DNA of 64,000 bases, from NCBI RefSeq assembly GCF_965137335.1, contig NZ_CBCRZD010000006.1; one strand, written 5' to 3'. Source of the stretch: Empedobacter stercoris (GTDB taxonomy: Bacteria > Bacteroidota > Bacteroidia > Flavobacteriales > Weeksellaceae). The notes beneath the pieces are model-generated. The model was not told the DNA's origin. It searched no databases and saw only the letters and a program-made list of their open reading frames with translations. The first letter of the stretch is position 1. Every line of letters begins with the position of its first letter. Positions 43,868-53,543 of this stretch are shown here, piece after piece. The translations under genes were made by a program, and so were the position numbers.

Positions 43868-44368
43868 ATGAAACCAATTACAAATAGAGTAAAACAAGTA
43901 GAACGTAAACCCCTTACTTTTTGGGAAAGTATCTATTTGATTGCTATCGCAAAAGGGTTGATGATTACATTGAAGCATTTCTTCTCGAAGAAAGCAACAA
44001 TCAGTTATCCAGAAAAAACAAGACCGTTTAGTCCTGTATTTAGAGGATTACACGTTTTGAATAGAGACGAAGAAGATCGTGAAAATTGTACGGCTTGTGG
44101 GCTTTGTGCCTTAGCTTGTCCAGCAGAAGCGATTACAATGGAAGCAGCAGAAAGACTTCCTGGGGAAGAGCATCTTTACCGCGAAGAAAAATACGCAGCG
44201 AAATATGAAATCAACATGTTACGTTGTATTTTCTGTGGATTTTGTGAAGAAGCTTGTCCAAAAGATGCCGTTTATTTATCGCAAACTGTCCCACCAGCAA
44301 GTTTCAAACGTCAAAACTTCATCTATTCTAAAGAAGATTTATTAATCCCGAAAAAAGCTACAAACTAA
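43868..44368 (+). CDS. nuoI: NADH-quinone oxidoreductase subunit I
   Basis: Carries clusters N6a and N6b. 166 residues with two ferredoxin motifs: CTACGLCALACPAEAI and CIFCGFCEEACPKDAV. The N-terminal amphipathic helix (LTFWESIYLIAIAKGLMITLKHFF) anchors it to the membrane. Overlaps nuoJ by one base. Confidence 0.96.
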   Translation: MKPITNRVKQVERKPLTFWESIYLIAIAKGLMITLKHFFSKKATISYPEKTRPFSPVFRGLHVLNRDEEDRENCTACGLCALACPAEAITMEAAERLPGEEHLYREEKYAAKYEINMLRCIFCGFCEEACPKDAVYLSQTVPPASFKRQNFIYSKEDLLIPKKATN

Positions 44369-44886
44369 TGGAATTACCTATTATTTTATTCTACGTATTG
44401 TCAAGCTTAACGGTGTTAAGTGCGCTACTAATGGTGTTCAGTAAAAATCCTGTTCATTCCATTTTATATCTAATCGTAACATTCTTCTGCATCAGTGGAC
44501 ATTATGTATTGTTAAACGCTCAGTTTTTAGCAGTTGTAAATGTAATTGTCTATGCCGGAGCAATTATGGTATTGTTCTTATTCGTGGTCATGTTAATGAA
44601 CTTGAATAGTGAGAAAAAATCTTTTGGTCGACCAGCAAAAATAGTAGCTGCGAGTTTAATCTCCTTGTTATTTGTTGCTTTAACAATTGGAATTTTTGCT
44701 CAAAATCAAGAAGCAGGAAAAACAGCTGTCGAATTAGGAACAGGAGATTTAGGATTGATTCATAACTTAGGTTCATTGTTGTATTCAGAATATGTTTTAC
44801 CGTTTGAGTTGAGCAGTATTTTGTTTATTTCAGCAATGATTGGAGCAGTGATGTTATCAAAGAAAGACGAAGAATTATTGGATTAA
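44368..44886 (+). CDS. nuoJ: NADH-quinone oxidoreductase subunit J
   Basis: Membrane subunit of 172 residues with five membrane segments. The VNVIVYAGAIMVLFLFVVMLMNL segment, known for a pi-bulge that gates proton coupling, is present. 16 bases to nuoK. Confidence 0.93.
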   Translation: MELPIILFYVLSSLTVLSALLMVFSKNPVHSILYLIVTFFCISGHYVLLNAQFLAVVNVIVYAGAIMVLFLFVVMLMNLNSEKKSFGRPAKIVAASLISLLFVALTIGIFAQNQEAGKTAVELGTGDLGLIHNLGSLLYSEYVLPFELSSILFISAMIGAVMLSKKDEELLD

Positions 44887-44902
44887 ATATAAAAAGTAAA
44901 AG

Positions 44903-45229
44903 ATGTTACCAATCAGTTATTATATTACTTTATCATTAATCCTATTTGGAATAGGAATGACAGGTGTAATGCTACGTCGCAACGCGATTGTCATTTTTAT
45001 GTGTATAGAATTGATGTTAAATTCTGTGAATTTGTTGTTAGTCGCGTTCTCAAAAATGCACTATCACGCAAATCCAGCATTAGAAAAAGGAACAGATGCA
45101 CAACTTTTAGTATTCTTTATTATGGTTGTAGCTGCAGCTGAGGTTGCTGTAGGATTATCGGTGATGATCTTATTGTTCCGCAAAGTATACTCGGTAGATA
45201 TTAATGTGTTAAATCGTTTAAAAGGTTAA
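44903..45229 (+). CDS. nuoK: NADH-quinone oxidoreductase subunit K
   Basis: Three-helix membrane subunit of 108 residues. Two buried glutamates of the proton path are present: Glu in FMCIELMLNSVNLL and in AAAEVAVGLSVMI. 2 bases separate it from nuoL. Confidence 0.95.
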   Translation: MLPISYYITLSLILFGIGMTGVMLRRNAIVIFMCIELMLNSVNLLLVAFSKMHYHANPALEKGTDAQLLVFFIMVVAAAEVAVGLSVMILLFRKVYSVDINVLNRLKG

Positions 45230-45231
45230 GA

Positions 45232-47124
45232 ATGGAGCAGTATATATGGTTAATTCCTTTGATTCCATTCATCGGATTTTTGATTAACGGTTTAGGACGA
45301 AATGTACTTTCTAACAGCTTAGTGACTTTCATTGGAAGTGGCGCAGTTTTGGCAAGTTTCATTTTATCAATCATGGTGTTCATCGCCGTTCCTTCAGGAA
45401 CAGATGCGCAACCATTAATTTTTAAGGCATTTGATATTATCAATATTCCAACTTTACAAGTTCCGTTTGCATTTCAAATAGATGCATTAACGAGTTTGTT
45501 TTTGTTAATTATTACAGGAGTTGGATTTTTAATTCATGTGTATAGTTCAGCTTATATGAGCGAAGACAAAGGATTTGCAAAATTCTTTTCTTACCTAAAT
45601 TTATTCATCTTCTTCATGTTGATTCTTGTAATGGGAAACAACTTTGTAATGATGTTTATTGGTTGGGAAGGAGTAGGATTATGTTCATTCTTATTAATTG
45701 GTTTTTGGTTTACAAATCCAGAATACATCAAAGCAGCGAAGAAAGCTTTCATCATGAACCGTATCGGAGATGTTGGATTCTTATTGGCAATGTTTTGGAT
45801 TTTCAAAGAATTTGGAACGTTAGAATATGTAAAAGTATTTAGCCAATTAACAATTCAGCCAGGAGCATTTACAGGTTTTGTATTGACAGGAATTACGTTA
45901 TTGTTATTCTTAGCAGCAACAGGAAAATCGGCTCAATTACCACTGTTTACTTGGTTACCAGACGCAATGGCAGGACCAACGCCAGTTTCAGCACTTATTC
46001 ACGCTGCAACAATGGTTACGGCTGGTATTTTTATGATCACACGTTGTAATGAATTGTTTACTGCAGCGCCATTGACTTTAGAAATTATTCAGTACATAGG
46101 AATTGCAACCGCATTTGTTACAGCAACTATTGCAATGCGTCAAAATGATATCAAAAAAGTATTGGCTTATTCTACAGTTTCTCAGTTAGGATTAATGTTT
46201 GCAGCAATTGGTTCTGGAGCATATATCGCAGCGGTTTTCCATGTGATGACACACGCTTTCTTTAAGGCTTTATTATTCTTAGGAGCAGGTTCTGTGATTC
46301 ACGGAATGCACCACGAACAGGATATGCGTAAAATGGGAGGGTTGAAAAAATACATGAAAATTACTCATATCACTTTCTTGATCGGATGTTTGGCAATCGC
46401 AGGTATTCCTGGTTTATCAGGTTTCTTCTCGAAAGATGAAATGTTATTAGGAATGTTTGTATCTAACCCAGTTGTTTACGGAATTGGTTTTATTGTTTCA
46501 GTAATGACAACATTCTATATGTTCCGTTTATATGCCATGACTTTCTTAGGCGATTTACGAAGCAAAGATGCTCATCCGCACGAAAGCCCAGCAGCAATGA
46601 CAATTCCATTAATCATTTTAGCAGTTCTTTCTGTTATTGCAGGTTATATTGGAATTCCAGCTTTATTTATGCAAGATGGACATAAGTTGCAAACTTTCTT
46701 AGGTGGAGTTGTTTCTATCGGAGAAGCACATCCTGTTTCTCATGCAACAGAATGGATGATGATGGGCGCTTTATTAATTTGTGTACTTGGAGCAATTTAT
46801 TTTGCAATTAAGAAATACACCAATTATGTAGATGGAGAAGCGACAGGAATTGCAAAATTCTTTGAAGATAAATGGTACATCGACGAATTATACGACAATG
46901 CAATTGTAAAGCCATTGTTTGAGTTAGGCGATGTCTTGAAAAAATATGTAGAAAAAGCAGGTATTGCAGCTTTTGTTTTAGGAGTTGGAACTGTTTCTGG
47001 TCGCGCATCAAAAAGTGTACGTCAGCTACAAAACGGAAATGTAGGATTCTATATTTTGTTGATGGTTTTCGGAATCGTTGCAGGTATAGCTATCTTTTTT
47101 ATGGGGTATTTAATTTCAAAATAG
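45232..47124 (+). CDS. nuoL: NADH-quinone oxidoreductase subunit L
   Basis: Antiporter-like proton-pumping subunit with the long lateral helix. 630 residues. Key segments: MFIGWEGVGLCSFLLIGFW (Glu of TM5), GKSAQLPLFTWLPDAMAGPTPVSALIHAATMV (TM7, Lys), and KVLAYSTVSQLGLMFAAIG. The C-terminal part (about 520-630) has the lateral-arm helix and last membrane segment. Confidence 0.96.
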   Translation: MEQYIWLIPLIPFIGFLINGLGRNVLSNSLVTFIGSGAVLASFILSIMVFIAVPSGTDAQPLIFKAFDIINIPTLQVPFAFQIDALTSLFLLIITGVGFLIHVYSSAYMSEDKGFAKFFSYLNLFIFFMLILVMGNNFVMMFIGWEGVGLCSFLLIGFWFTNPEYIKAAKKAFIMNRIGDVGFLLAMFWIFKEFGTLEYVKVFSQLTIQPGAFTGFVLTGITLLLFLAATGKSAQLPLFTWLPDAMAGPTPVSALIHAATMVTAGIFMITRCNELFTAAPLTLEIIQYIGIATAFVTATIAMRQNDIKKVLAYSTVSQLGLMFAAIGSGAYIAAVFHVMTHAFFKALLFLGAGSVIHGMHHEQDMRKMGGLKKYMKITHITFLIGCLAIAGIPGLSGFFSKDEMLLGMFVSNPVVYGIGFIVSVMTTFYMFRLYAMTFLGDLRSKDAHPHESPAAMTIPLIILAVLSVIAGYIGIPALFMQDGHKLQTFLGGVVSIGEAHPVSHATEWMMMGALLICVLGAIYFAIKKYTNYVDGEATGIAKFFEDKWYIDELYDNAIVKPLFELGDVLKKYVEKAGIAAFVLGVGTVSGRASKSVRQLQNGNVGFYILLMVFGIVAGIAIFFMGYLISK

Positions 47125-47131
47125 GTTAGTA

Positions 47132-48550
47132 ATGCTTTTATCTTTATTTATCATATTACCATTAATAGTAGGAGTTTTTATGCTATTAATGCAAGGACAA
47201 AAACCACAAAGATGGTTAGGAGCATTCGTTGGCGGAGCATTGTTAGCGTTATACTTGTTTATCAGTTGTCAAGGAGGAACAAACGAGTTAACATACCAAA
47301 CACAATGGTTCAATTTCAACAGCGTTAAAACTTATTTTGCGTTAAATGCTCAAGGTTTAGGAGGTTTAATGATTTTATTAACGAACCTTACTTACTTCGC
47401 TCTTTTTGTTTATTTGGCAACAACAAAACAAAAATATAGCAATACATTCTATGGATTATTGCTAATCACTTTAGCTGGTTTAAATGGAGTTTTCTTAGCA
47501 GAAGATTTAATTTTATTCTATTTCTTCTGGGAAGTTGTTTTGATTCCAGTCTATTTCTTAATTGGATTATTCGGAATTGGAAAAGACAAAATTCGCGCAA
47601 ATATGACATTTTTCTTATACACGATTTTAGGATCGATGTTTATGTTAGCTGGAATTATTTACATTGGATTTTTCTTACAACCAACTTCGTTTTTATTAAC
47701 GGATATCGTACAAGTAACAGGACCACAATATTCAACAAACACCGCGTTAGCATTGTTATTCTTAATCGCTTTTGTAATTAAAATTCCAATCTTTCCATTT
47801 CATACATGGCAACCAACGATTTACAAAACATCGCCAACTCCATTAACAGTTGTTCTTTCTGCTTTGATGGCAAAAATGGGATTATTTGCTGTGGTAACTT
47901 GGTATTTAGGAATGTTTCCAACGATTTCTGAATTATTCGAATACATTATGTACGTCGCAATTTTCGGATTAGTTTACGCTTCGTTAATCGCTTTGAGTAC
48001 AAAAAATGTAAAGAAAATTATTGCGTATAGTTCGATTGCGCATTTGGCTTTAATTTTTGTATCGTTATTTTCAGAATTAGCAAATGGTGTAACAGGTGCT
48101 TATTTCCAAATGTTTTCGCATGGTTTAGTTGTTCTTGGATTATGGTTATGTGTAGATGTAATGGAAAGAAAATATGAGTTGACAGACATTAAATCGATAG
48201 GTGGTTTAGCAAAAGTTGATCCTTCATTATCAATCTTATTTATGATCTTTTGTTTGGCAAATATTGCTTTACCATTGACAAGTGCATTCATCGGAGAGTT
48301 TATGATGCTTTCAGCATTATTTACAAACAATCCAGTTTTATGCGTGGTTGCATGTTCGGGTGTTATTTTATCTGCCGTTTACACGTTGAGATTATTAACT
48401 GCATTATTGTTTGGAGAAGTAAAAAATATCAAACATAAAGATGCTCAAAAAGGAGGTTTTGGACCAATTGCAGTTATTTCTGTAATCGCAATCTTGATAA
48501 TCATTTTAGGCGTTTATCCAACACCAATTTTTAATTTATTAGCACATTAA
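47132..48550 (+). CDS. nuoM: NADH-quinone oxidoreductase subunit M
   Basis: Antiporter-like subunit of 472 residues. Contains FFWEVVLIPVYFLIGLFG (Glu), PIFPFHTWQPTIYKTSPTPLTVVLSALMAKMGLFAV and KKIIAYSSIAHLALI. Starts with ATG 8 bases after nuoL; 20 bases precede nuoN. Confidence 0.96.
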   Translation: MLLSLFIILPLIVGVFMLLMQGQKPQRWLGAFVGGALLALYLFISCQGGTNELTYQTQWFNFNSVKTYFALNAQGLGGLMILLTNLTYFALFVYLATTKQKYSNTFYGLLLITLAGLNGVFLAEDLILFYFFWEVVLIPVYFLIGLFGIGKDKIRANMTFFLYTILGSMFMLAGIIYIGFFLQPTSFLLTDIVQVTGPQYSTNTALALLFLIAFVIKIPIFPFHTWQPTIYKTSPTPLTVVLSALMAKMGLFAVVTWYLGMFPTISELFEYIMYVAIFGLVYASLIALSTKNVKKIIAYSSIAHLALIFVSLFSELANGVTGAYFQMFSHGLVVLGLWLCVDVMERKYELTDIKSIGGLAKVDPSLSILFMIFCLANIALPLTSAFIGEFMMLSALFTNNPVLCVVACSGVILSAVYTLRLLTALLFGEVKNIKHKDAQKGGFGPIAVISVIAILIIILGVYPTPIFNLLAH

Positions 48551-48570
48551 TCATTTTTGAATAAATAGAT

Positions 48571-49959
48571 ATGAATACGATTATTTTATCAGCACTTTCA
48601 GGTATTATTTTGATGTTTAGTGGATTCTACATCAAGAATAATCGTGCCTTAAATATTCTTTCGGTTGTTCTGTTTTTCGGAATGATTGTAGGAGGAATTT
48701 TCGATTTGAAAGGTTGCTCAATGTTCGCAGGAAAATTCGATAATATGATTGGACAATCGCTTTATGGCGTTTCCTTCTTTATCGCATTGGCTGGACTGGC
48801 AATTTTTTACTTATTGTTGAACAAAGATTCGTTTGAGAAAGTAGGAAAACATGTAGCAGAATATTATGCCTTGATTTTCTTCTCTTTTACAGGAATCGCC
48901 GTTTTAGCACAATTCCACAACTTGGTCATTATGTTCTTAGGAATCGAATTAATGTCAATTCCGATGTACATTCTTGCAGGTGTCAATAAGGAAAGTATAA
49001 AAAGTACAGAAGCATCTGTAAAATACTTCTTGATGGGAGCTTTCTCAACAGGAATTTTGATGCTGGGGGTTACATTTTTGTATGGCGCAACAGGAACATT
49101 TATGGTTGATCAATTGGTGAACTATAACAAAGATTTCGAAACTATTTATTACGCTGGATGGTGTTTAATCATCTTCGCATTTTGTTTCAAAGTTTCTGCC
49201 GCACCTTTCCATGCATGGACACCAGATGTTTACGATGGAACACCAACAGTGTTCACATCATTTATGTCGACAATTATCAAAGGAGGATCATTTTTAGGAT
49301 TTATTTTAGTCTTAAAATCTTTCCCAATACATGTAGAATATGCCGAGTATTACCGTTTATTATTAGCGTCAATCATTATTTTGACGTTGTTTATCGGGAA
49401 TTTTGGAGCAGTTTCTCAAAAATCTGTCAAACGTTTGATGGCTTATTCATCAATCGCGCAAGCAGGTTTCATGCTATTTGTTTTATTTAATATCAACTCA
49501 ACTTCAAAAGAAGCATTGATGTTCTATACAATTGCTTATACAATTGCGAATTTTATTATTTTCTATACAATTGATCAATTCAAAAATCCAAATTTTGAAA
49601 GTTTCATTGGTTTAGGAAAAGCAAATCCAGTTTTGGCTGCAGCAATGACAATTTCATTGATTTCATTAGCAGGTATTCCGTTAACAGGAGGTTTCTTTGC
49701 GAAATTCATGGCGTTGAGTATTGGTGGAACAAATGAGAAAAATTTATTTTTGATTGTAATAGCATTAGTTATGGCAGTTTTGAGTATGTATTATTACTTC
49801 AAAATCATCAACTATATGTATTTCAAAAAAGGGAAAAATAAATTAAAAACACAAGATGGCTTAACAAATTTCCTTTTAGTAATCGGAATGGTTATCTTGA
49901 TTGTAATGGGAATTTTTCCAGGAATATTATCGTCATTTTTACAAACACCAATGTGGTAA
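48571..49959 (+). CDS. nuoN: NADH-quinone oxidoreductase subunit N
   Basis: Antiporter-like subunit of 462 residues. MFLGIELMSIPMYILAGV (Glu), KVSAAPFHAWTPDVYDGTPTVFTSFMST and KRLMAYSSIAQAGFMLFVL are conserved. Last gene of the operon; an intrinsic terminator lies 43 bases after the stop. Confidence 0.96.
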   Translation: MNTIILSALSGIILMFSGFYIKNNRALNILSVVLFFGMIVGGIFDLKGCSMFAGKFDNMIGQSLYGVSFFIALAGLAIFYLLLNKDSFEKVGKHVAEYYALIFFSFTGIAVLAQFHNLVIMFLGIELMSIPMYILAGVNKESIKSTEASVKYFLMGAFSTGILMLGVTFLYGATGTFMVDQLVNYNKDFETIYYAGWCLIIFAFCFKVSAAPFHAWTPDVYDGTPTVFTSFMSTIIKGGSFLGFILVLKSFPIHVEYAEYYRLLLASIIILTLFIGNFGAVSQKSVKRLMAYSSIAQAGFMLFVLFNINSTSKEALMFYTIAYTIANFIIFYTIDQFKNPNFESFIGLGKANPVLAAAMTISLISLAGIPLTGGFFAKFMALSIGGTNEKNLFLIVIALVMAVLSMYYYFKIINYMYFKKGKNKLKTQDGLTNFLLVIGMVILIVMGIFPGILSSFLQTPMW

Positions 49960-50002
49960 TTGTGAAATGATTATTATATAGTTTTTTATTATTTATTATT
50001 TT

Positions 50003-50040
50003 AAAAAGCTCGTTTCAAGTTATTTGAAACGAGCTTTTTT
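50003..50040 (+). terminator. Intrinsic terminator of the nuo operon
   Basis: Perfect 16-bp stem AAAAAGCTCGTTTCAA with its complement (50003-50018 and 50024-50039), loop GTTAT, T run. Confidence 0.92.
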
Positions 50041-50117
50041 GTTTAAAACAATGAATTAATATCTCTAAAAGAATTATTAGACTTGATAAGAGTAGAGTTT
50101 GATTGTTTAAAGTAAGC

Positions 50118-50156
50118 AAAAGCTTGAAACAAAACCGACTTGTTTCAAGCTTTTTT
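50118..50156 (+). terminator. Second terminator-like hairpin upstream of the M1 peptidase
   Basis: Perfect 15-bp stem AAAAGCTTGAAACAA/TTGTTTCAAGCTTTT (50118-50132 and 50140-50154) with a T run, 36 bases before the peptidase ATG. It resembles the nuo terminator in sequence. It may be a back-up terminator or an element in the peptidase leader. No leader peptide of biased composition precedes it. Confidence 0.65.
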
Positions 50157-50192
50157 GTATTTTTGAAGTTGAAGTTTAATAATACTGTTAGA

Positions 50193-52049
50193 ATGAGAAA
50201 ATTTACATTATTAATCTGCTTATGTTTGGTGCAATTTGCTTTCGCTCAGCGCAAAGGATATTGGCAACAAAAGGTAGATTATAAAATGACGATTGATATC
50301 AAAGACGATTTGTATCAATACGATGGGAAAATGAAATTGAAATACACAAACAACTCAGGTCAAAGCTTGAACAAGGTGTACTTTCATTTATATTTTAATG
50401 CCTTCCAACCAAAATCGATGATGGATTATCGTTTAGCAAATATTGCAGATCCAGACAAGCGAATGGTAAATAATATCGGAACAAAAGAAAATCCTAAATT
50501 ACAATCGCGTATCGCAACTTTAGGGAAAGACAATATGGGTTACCAAAAAATTATTTCGTTAACTCAAAATGGTAAAGCTACTTCGTATAAAGTTGATGGA
50601 ACAATCTTAGAAGTAACATTAGCAACGCCAATTAAAGCTGGAGAATCAACAACATTTGATATGGTTTGGGAAGCACAAGTTCCTGAGCAAATTCGTCGCT
50701 CTGGACGTAATTCGAAAGAAGGTGTAGCTTATTCGATGACTCAATGGTACCCTAAAATGGCTCAATTTGATGATTTCGGATGGCATTTAGACGAATATGT
50801 TGGACGCGAATTTATTGCGCCTTTTGGTGATTTTGATGTAACAATCAATATTGGAAAAGACTATGTAATTGGTTCATCTGGAGTGTTACAAAACCCGAAA
50901 GAAGTAAAAGGTTATGATAAAAATGCAAAAATTGTAGAGAAAAATGGACGTGCTTCTTGGAATTTTAAAGCAACAAATATCCACGATTTTGCTTGGGCTG
51001 CAGACAAAAATTTTGTTGTAGATGAGGCTACATCTAAAGGAGGTGTAAAAGTATATTTCGTGTACAAACCAGGCGAAAAAACTACAAAAGTTTGGAAAGA
51101 GGCAATGCCTTACACAACTGGTTTTTTTGATTATGCTGGAGAAAAATTCGGAGCATATCCTTGGCCAACATATACAGTAGTACAAGGTGGTGATGGTGGT
51201 ATGGAATACGGAACTGCAACGTTGATTACAGGAGAAAGAAATTTAGCTTCTTTGGTAGGAGTTATTTACCACGAGGCAGCGCATTCTTGGTACCAACATT
51301 TATTTGGAATCAACGAAACGGTTGACGAATGGTTTGATGAAGGTTTCACATCTTACATCGAAAATTTAGCTTCTTTACAAGTATTCGGAAAGCAAGCAAC
51401 TTTACCATCAAATCCTAATTTAGATGCATCAAAAGGTTACATCAATTTAGCATTATCAGGGAAAGAAGAACCTGCAAGTTTATTAGCAGATTACTACAAC
51501 ACAAACTATGCGTATTCATTAGAAGCATATTATAAAGGTCAAGTTTTAGCAATTCAGTTAGGATATATTATTGGGCAAGATAATTTAGACAAAACATTTT
51601 TAGAATTCTATAACCAATGGAAATTTAAACATCCAACCGCTAATGATTTCAAACGTGTTGCAGAAGAAGTTTCTGGAATTAATTTAAAATGGTATTTCAA
51701 TTTATTTATCAATACAACGCGTAAAATTGATTATGCAGTAGAAAATGTTCAATCAAATTCTTTTACAGTTGTTAATAAGTCTGATTTTGCAATGCCTTTA
51801 GATGTTTTGGTTGAATACAATGATGGTTCGAAAGAGTTATTTTACATTCCTTTACGCGAAATGCGCGGAGAAAAACCAGCAGAAAACTTAATCGAATACA
51901 AAGGTGTAAAACGTACAGTTTTAACTGATGCTTTTTGGACAAATCCTGTTTACGAAGTAAAAACGGCTAAAACTGTAAAAGGAATTACTATTGATCCTAC
52001 AATGCGTATGGCTGATGTAGATTATACAAATAATGTGTTTACAAAATAA
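50193..52049 (+). CDS. M1-family metallopeptidase (aminopeptidase)
   Basis: Secreted or periplasmic zinc aminopeptidase-like enzyme, 618 residues from the ATG at 50193. Signal peptide MRKFTLLICLCLVQFAFAQ. Catalytic zinc site H360-E-x-x-H364 (YHEAAHSWYQH) with the third ligand Glu383 (WFDEGFTSY), the exact HEXXH-x18-E spacing of M1. The substrate loop is GGMEYGT in place of the classical GAMEN, common in the Bacteroidota subgroup. The frame extends to a TTG at 50103 through a terminator hairpin, so that start is rejected. Its stop codon overlaps the coaX ATG by one base. Confidence 0.93.
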   Translation: MRKFTLLICLCLVQFAFAQRKGYWQQKVDYKMTIDIKDDLYQYDGKMKLKYTNNSGQSLNKVYFHLYFNAFQPKSMMDYRLANIADPDKRMVNNIGTKENPKLQSRIATLGKDNMGYQKIISLTQNGKATSYKVDGTILEVTLATPIKAGESTTFDMVWEAQVPEQIRRSGRNSKEGVAYSMTQWYPKMAQFDDFGWHLDEYVGREFIAPFGDFDVTINIGKDYVIGSSGVLQNPKEVKGYDKNAKIVEKNGRASWNFKATNIHDFAWAADKNFVVDEATSKGGVKVYFVYKPGEKTTKVWKEAMPYTTGFFDYAGEKFGAYPWPTYTVVQGGDGGMEYGTATLITGERNLASLVGVIYHEAAHSWYQHLFGINETVDEWFDEGFTSYIENLASLQVFGKQATLPSNPNLDASKGYINLALSGKEEPASLLADYYNTNYAYSLEAYYKGQVLAIQLGYIIGQDNLDKTFLEFYNQWKFKHPTANDFKRVAEEVSGINLKWYFNLFINTTRKIDYAVENVQSNSFTVVNKSDFAMPLDVLVEYNDGSKELFYIPLREMRGEKPAENLIEYKGVKRTVLTDAFWTNPVYEVKTAKTVKGITIDPTMRMADVDYTNNVFTK

Positions 52050-52822
52050 TGTTATTAGCTGTAAATATTGGAAATACTAATCTTCGTTTCGCCGTTTTTA
52101 AAAGCGAAAAAGAGATTATTACGTGGACGATTAATTCGAAACCTTATCGTACCGAATACGAATTTTTTGCAAAATTCTCGAATATGTACGAGCCTTTCGG
52201 AATTTCGAAAGATGATATAACAGATATTGTAATCGGTTCGGTTGTACCTCCACTTACAACAAACGTTAAAATTGCTTTGCAACGCATTCATAAATTCAAA
52301 CCAATGGTTGTTGATCGTCACACTCCTTCGGAAATTGTACATACGTCAAACCAAATGGGAACTGATTTATATGCCAATGCAGTAGCAGCACATTATCAAG
52401 ACTACAAAGGCAAGAAAATCGTGATTGATTTTGGTACAGCGTTAACTTTTTTAGGAATTAACGAAGATGGAAAAGTTCGTGGAGTTGTCATTGCTCCAGG
52501 AATTATTACAGCGCTTAATTCTTTGGTTGGTGAGACAGCTCAATTACCAACAATCGATCTTCGAGCACCAGAAAAAGTGCTTGGCTCAGATACAGAAACT
52601 TGTATGCAATCGGGAATGGTATATGGATTTTTGAGTATGGTAGAAGGTATGGTTGACCGCATCAATGCGGAAGCTGGAGAGAAATCAGTGGTGATTTCGA
52701 CAGGTGGAGTTGGTGGCGTTTATAAACCATTAACCAATAAAATCGATATAGATGATCGTTTACACACGATAAAAGGTCTTAAAATTCTTTACGAATTAAA
52801 TAAAGATTCGTTTGAGAAATAA
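52049..52822 (+). CDS. coaX: Type III pantothenate kinase
   Basis: First step of coenzyme A synthesis. 257 residues. ASKHA fold: N-terminal phosphate loop AVNIGNTNLRFAVF (4-17), the PPLTTNVK segment, GTDLYANAVAAHYQ with catalytic Asp, DFGTALTFLGI, and the later GVVIAPGI and STGGVGG loops. Monovalent-cation-dependent type III enzymes replace CoaA in many Bacteroidota. It is co-transcribed with the M1 gene (one-base overlap) and closed by a terminator. Confidence 0.95.
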   Translation: MLLAVNIGNTNLRFAVFKSEKEIITWTINSKPYRTEYEFFAKFSNMYEPFGISKDDITDIVIGSVVPPLTTNVKIALQRIHKFKPMVVDRHTPSEIVHTSNQMGTDLYANAVAAHYQDYKGKKIVIDFGTALTFLGINEDGKVRGVVIAPGIITALNSLVGETAQLPTIDLRAPEKVLGSDTETCMQSGMVYGFLSMVEGMVDRINAEAGEKSVVISTGGVGGVYKPLTNKIDIDDRLHTIKGLKILYELNKDSFEK

Positions 52823-52847
52823 AATATTATATCAAACATAAATTTAG

Positions 52848-52876
52848 AAAAAGCCTGCATTAGCAGGCTTTTTTCG
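52848..52876 (+). terminator. Intrinsic terminator after coaX
   Basis: Perfect 11-bp stem AAAAAGCCTGC/GCAGGCTTTTT (52848-52858 and 52863-52873) with loop ATTA and a T run. Confidence 0.92.
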
Positions 52877-52967
52877 TTATAAAAAAATAACTTTCAACTA
52901 TTTTTCTTAAATTTTGTAACCTTTTTATAAACTCTGAGTCTATTATATAAGAAAGCAATTAACACAC

Positions 52968-53543
52968 GTGAAATTATTTGTACTAAATCGAAAAAGTAAA
53001 GAAGAAATTTTAGTCGAACGGCTAAAAAAGAACGATGCTTTGGCGCAAAAAGAACTCTACGAACAAAGCTCAAAAAAGATGTTGAGTGTTTGTAGAAGTT
53101 ACATCGAAGATATGCATTACGCAGAAGATTGTATGATTAATGGTTTTTGTAAAGTCTTTAATCATATAGAGAAATTTCAAAATAAAGGAAGTTTCGAAGG
53201 TTGGATGCGTCGTATAATGGTCAACGAATGTTTAACTTTTTTGCGAGCCAATAAAACACTTATTTATGTAGACGATGTACGGGTAGCAAATTACGATGAA
53301 GTAGATGATGACGCAGAAGAAACGTGGTTAAATTTTAATGTACAAGAAGTTTTAGATCAACTCTCAGAGCCTTATCGTTTGGTTTTTAATCTTCATATAC
53401 TCGAGGATTATTCGCATCAAGAAATTGCAGATATGTTGAATATTTCTGTTTCAAGTAGTAAAACACAATTGTTCCGAGCAAAGGCAAAACTGAAAGAAAT
53501 TGTACTTAGTAAAAAGAAAATGACAAATGAAAAACAACGATAA
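52968..53543 (+). CDS. ECF-type RNA polymerase sigma factor
   Basis: 191 residues. Sigma-2 region at about 20-90 (AQKELYEQSSKKMLSVCRSYIEDMHYAEDCMINGFCKVF, FEGWMRRIMVNECL) and sigma-4 at about 125-180 (LSEPYRLVFNLHILEDYSHQEIADMLNIS with the HTH SSSKTQLFRAKAKLKEI). The only useful start is a GTG at 52968. The next gene, a single-pass membrane protein overlapping by 17 bases, is the likely anti-sigma factor, and the third gene an envelope protein, suggesting an envelope-linked regulon. Regulon content cannot be predicted from here. Confidence 0.92.
   Translation: MKLFVLNRKSKEEILVERLKKNDALAQKELYEQSSKKMLSVCRSYIEDMHYAEDCMINGFCKVFNHIEKFQNKGSFEGWMRRIMVNECLTFLRANKTLIYVDDVRVANYDEVDDDAEETWLNFNVQEVLDQLSEPYRLVFNLHILEDYSHQEIADMLNISVSSSKTQLFRAKAKLKEIVLSKKKMTNEKQR

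Noticed and set aside
50041..50156. Leader-peptide attenuator before the M1 peptidase
   Set aside because: The hairpin is convincing, but no short ORF with biased codons precedes it.
50103..50192. TTG start 30 codons upstream for the M1 peptidase
   Set aside because: The extension passes through a perfect terminator hairpin and precedes a good signal peptide at 50193.
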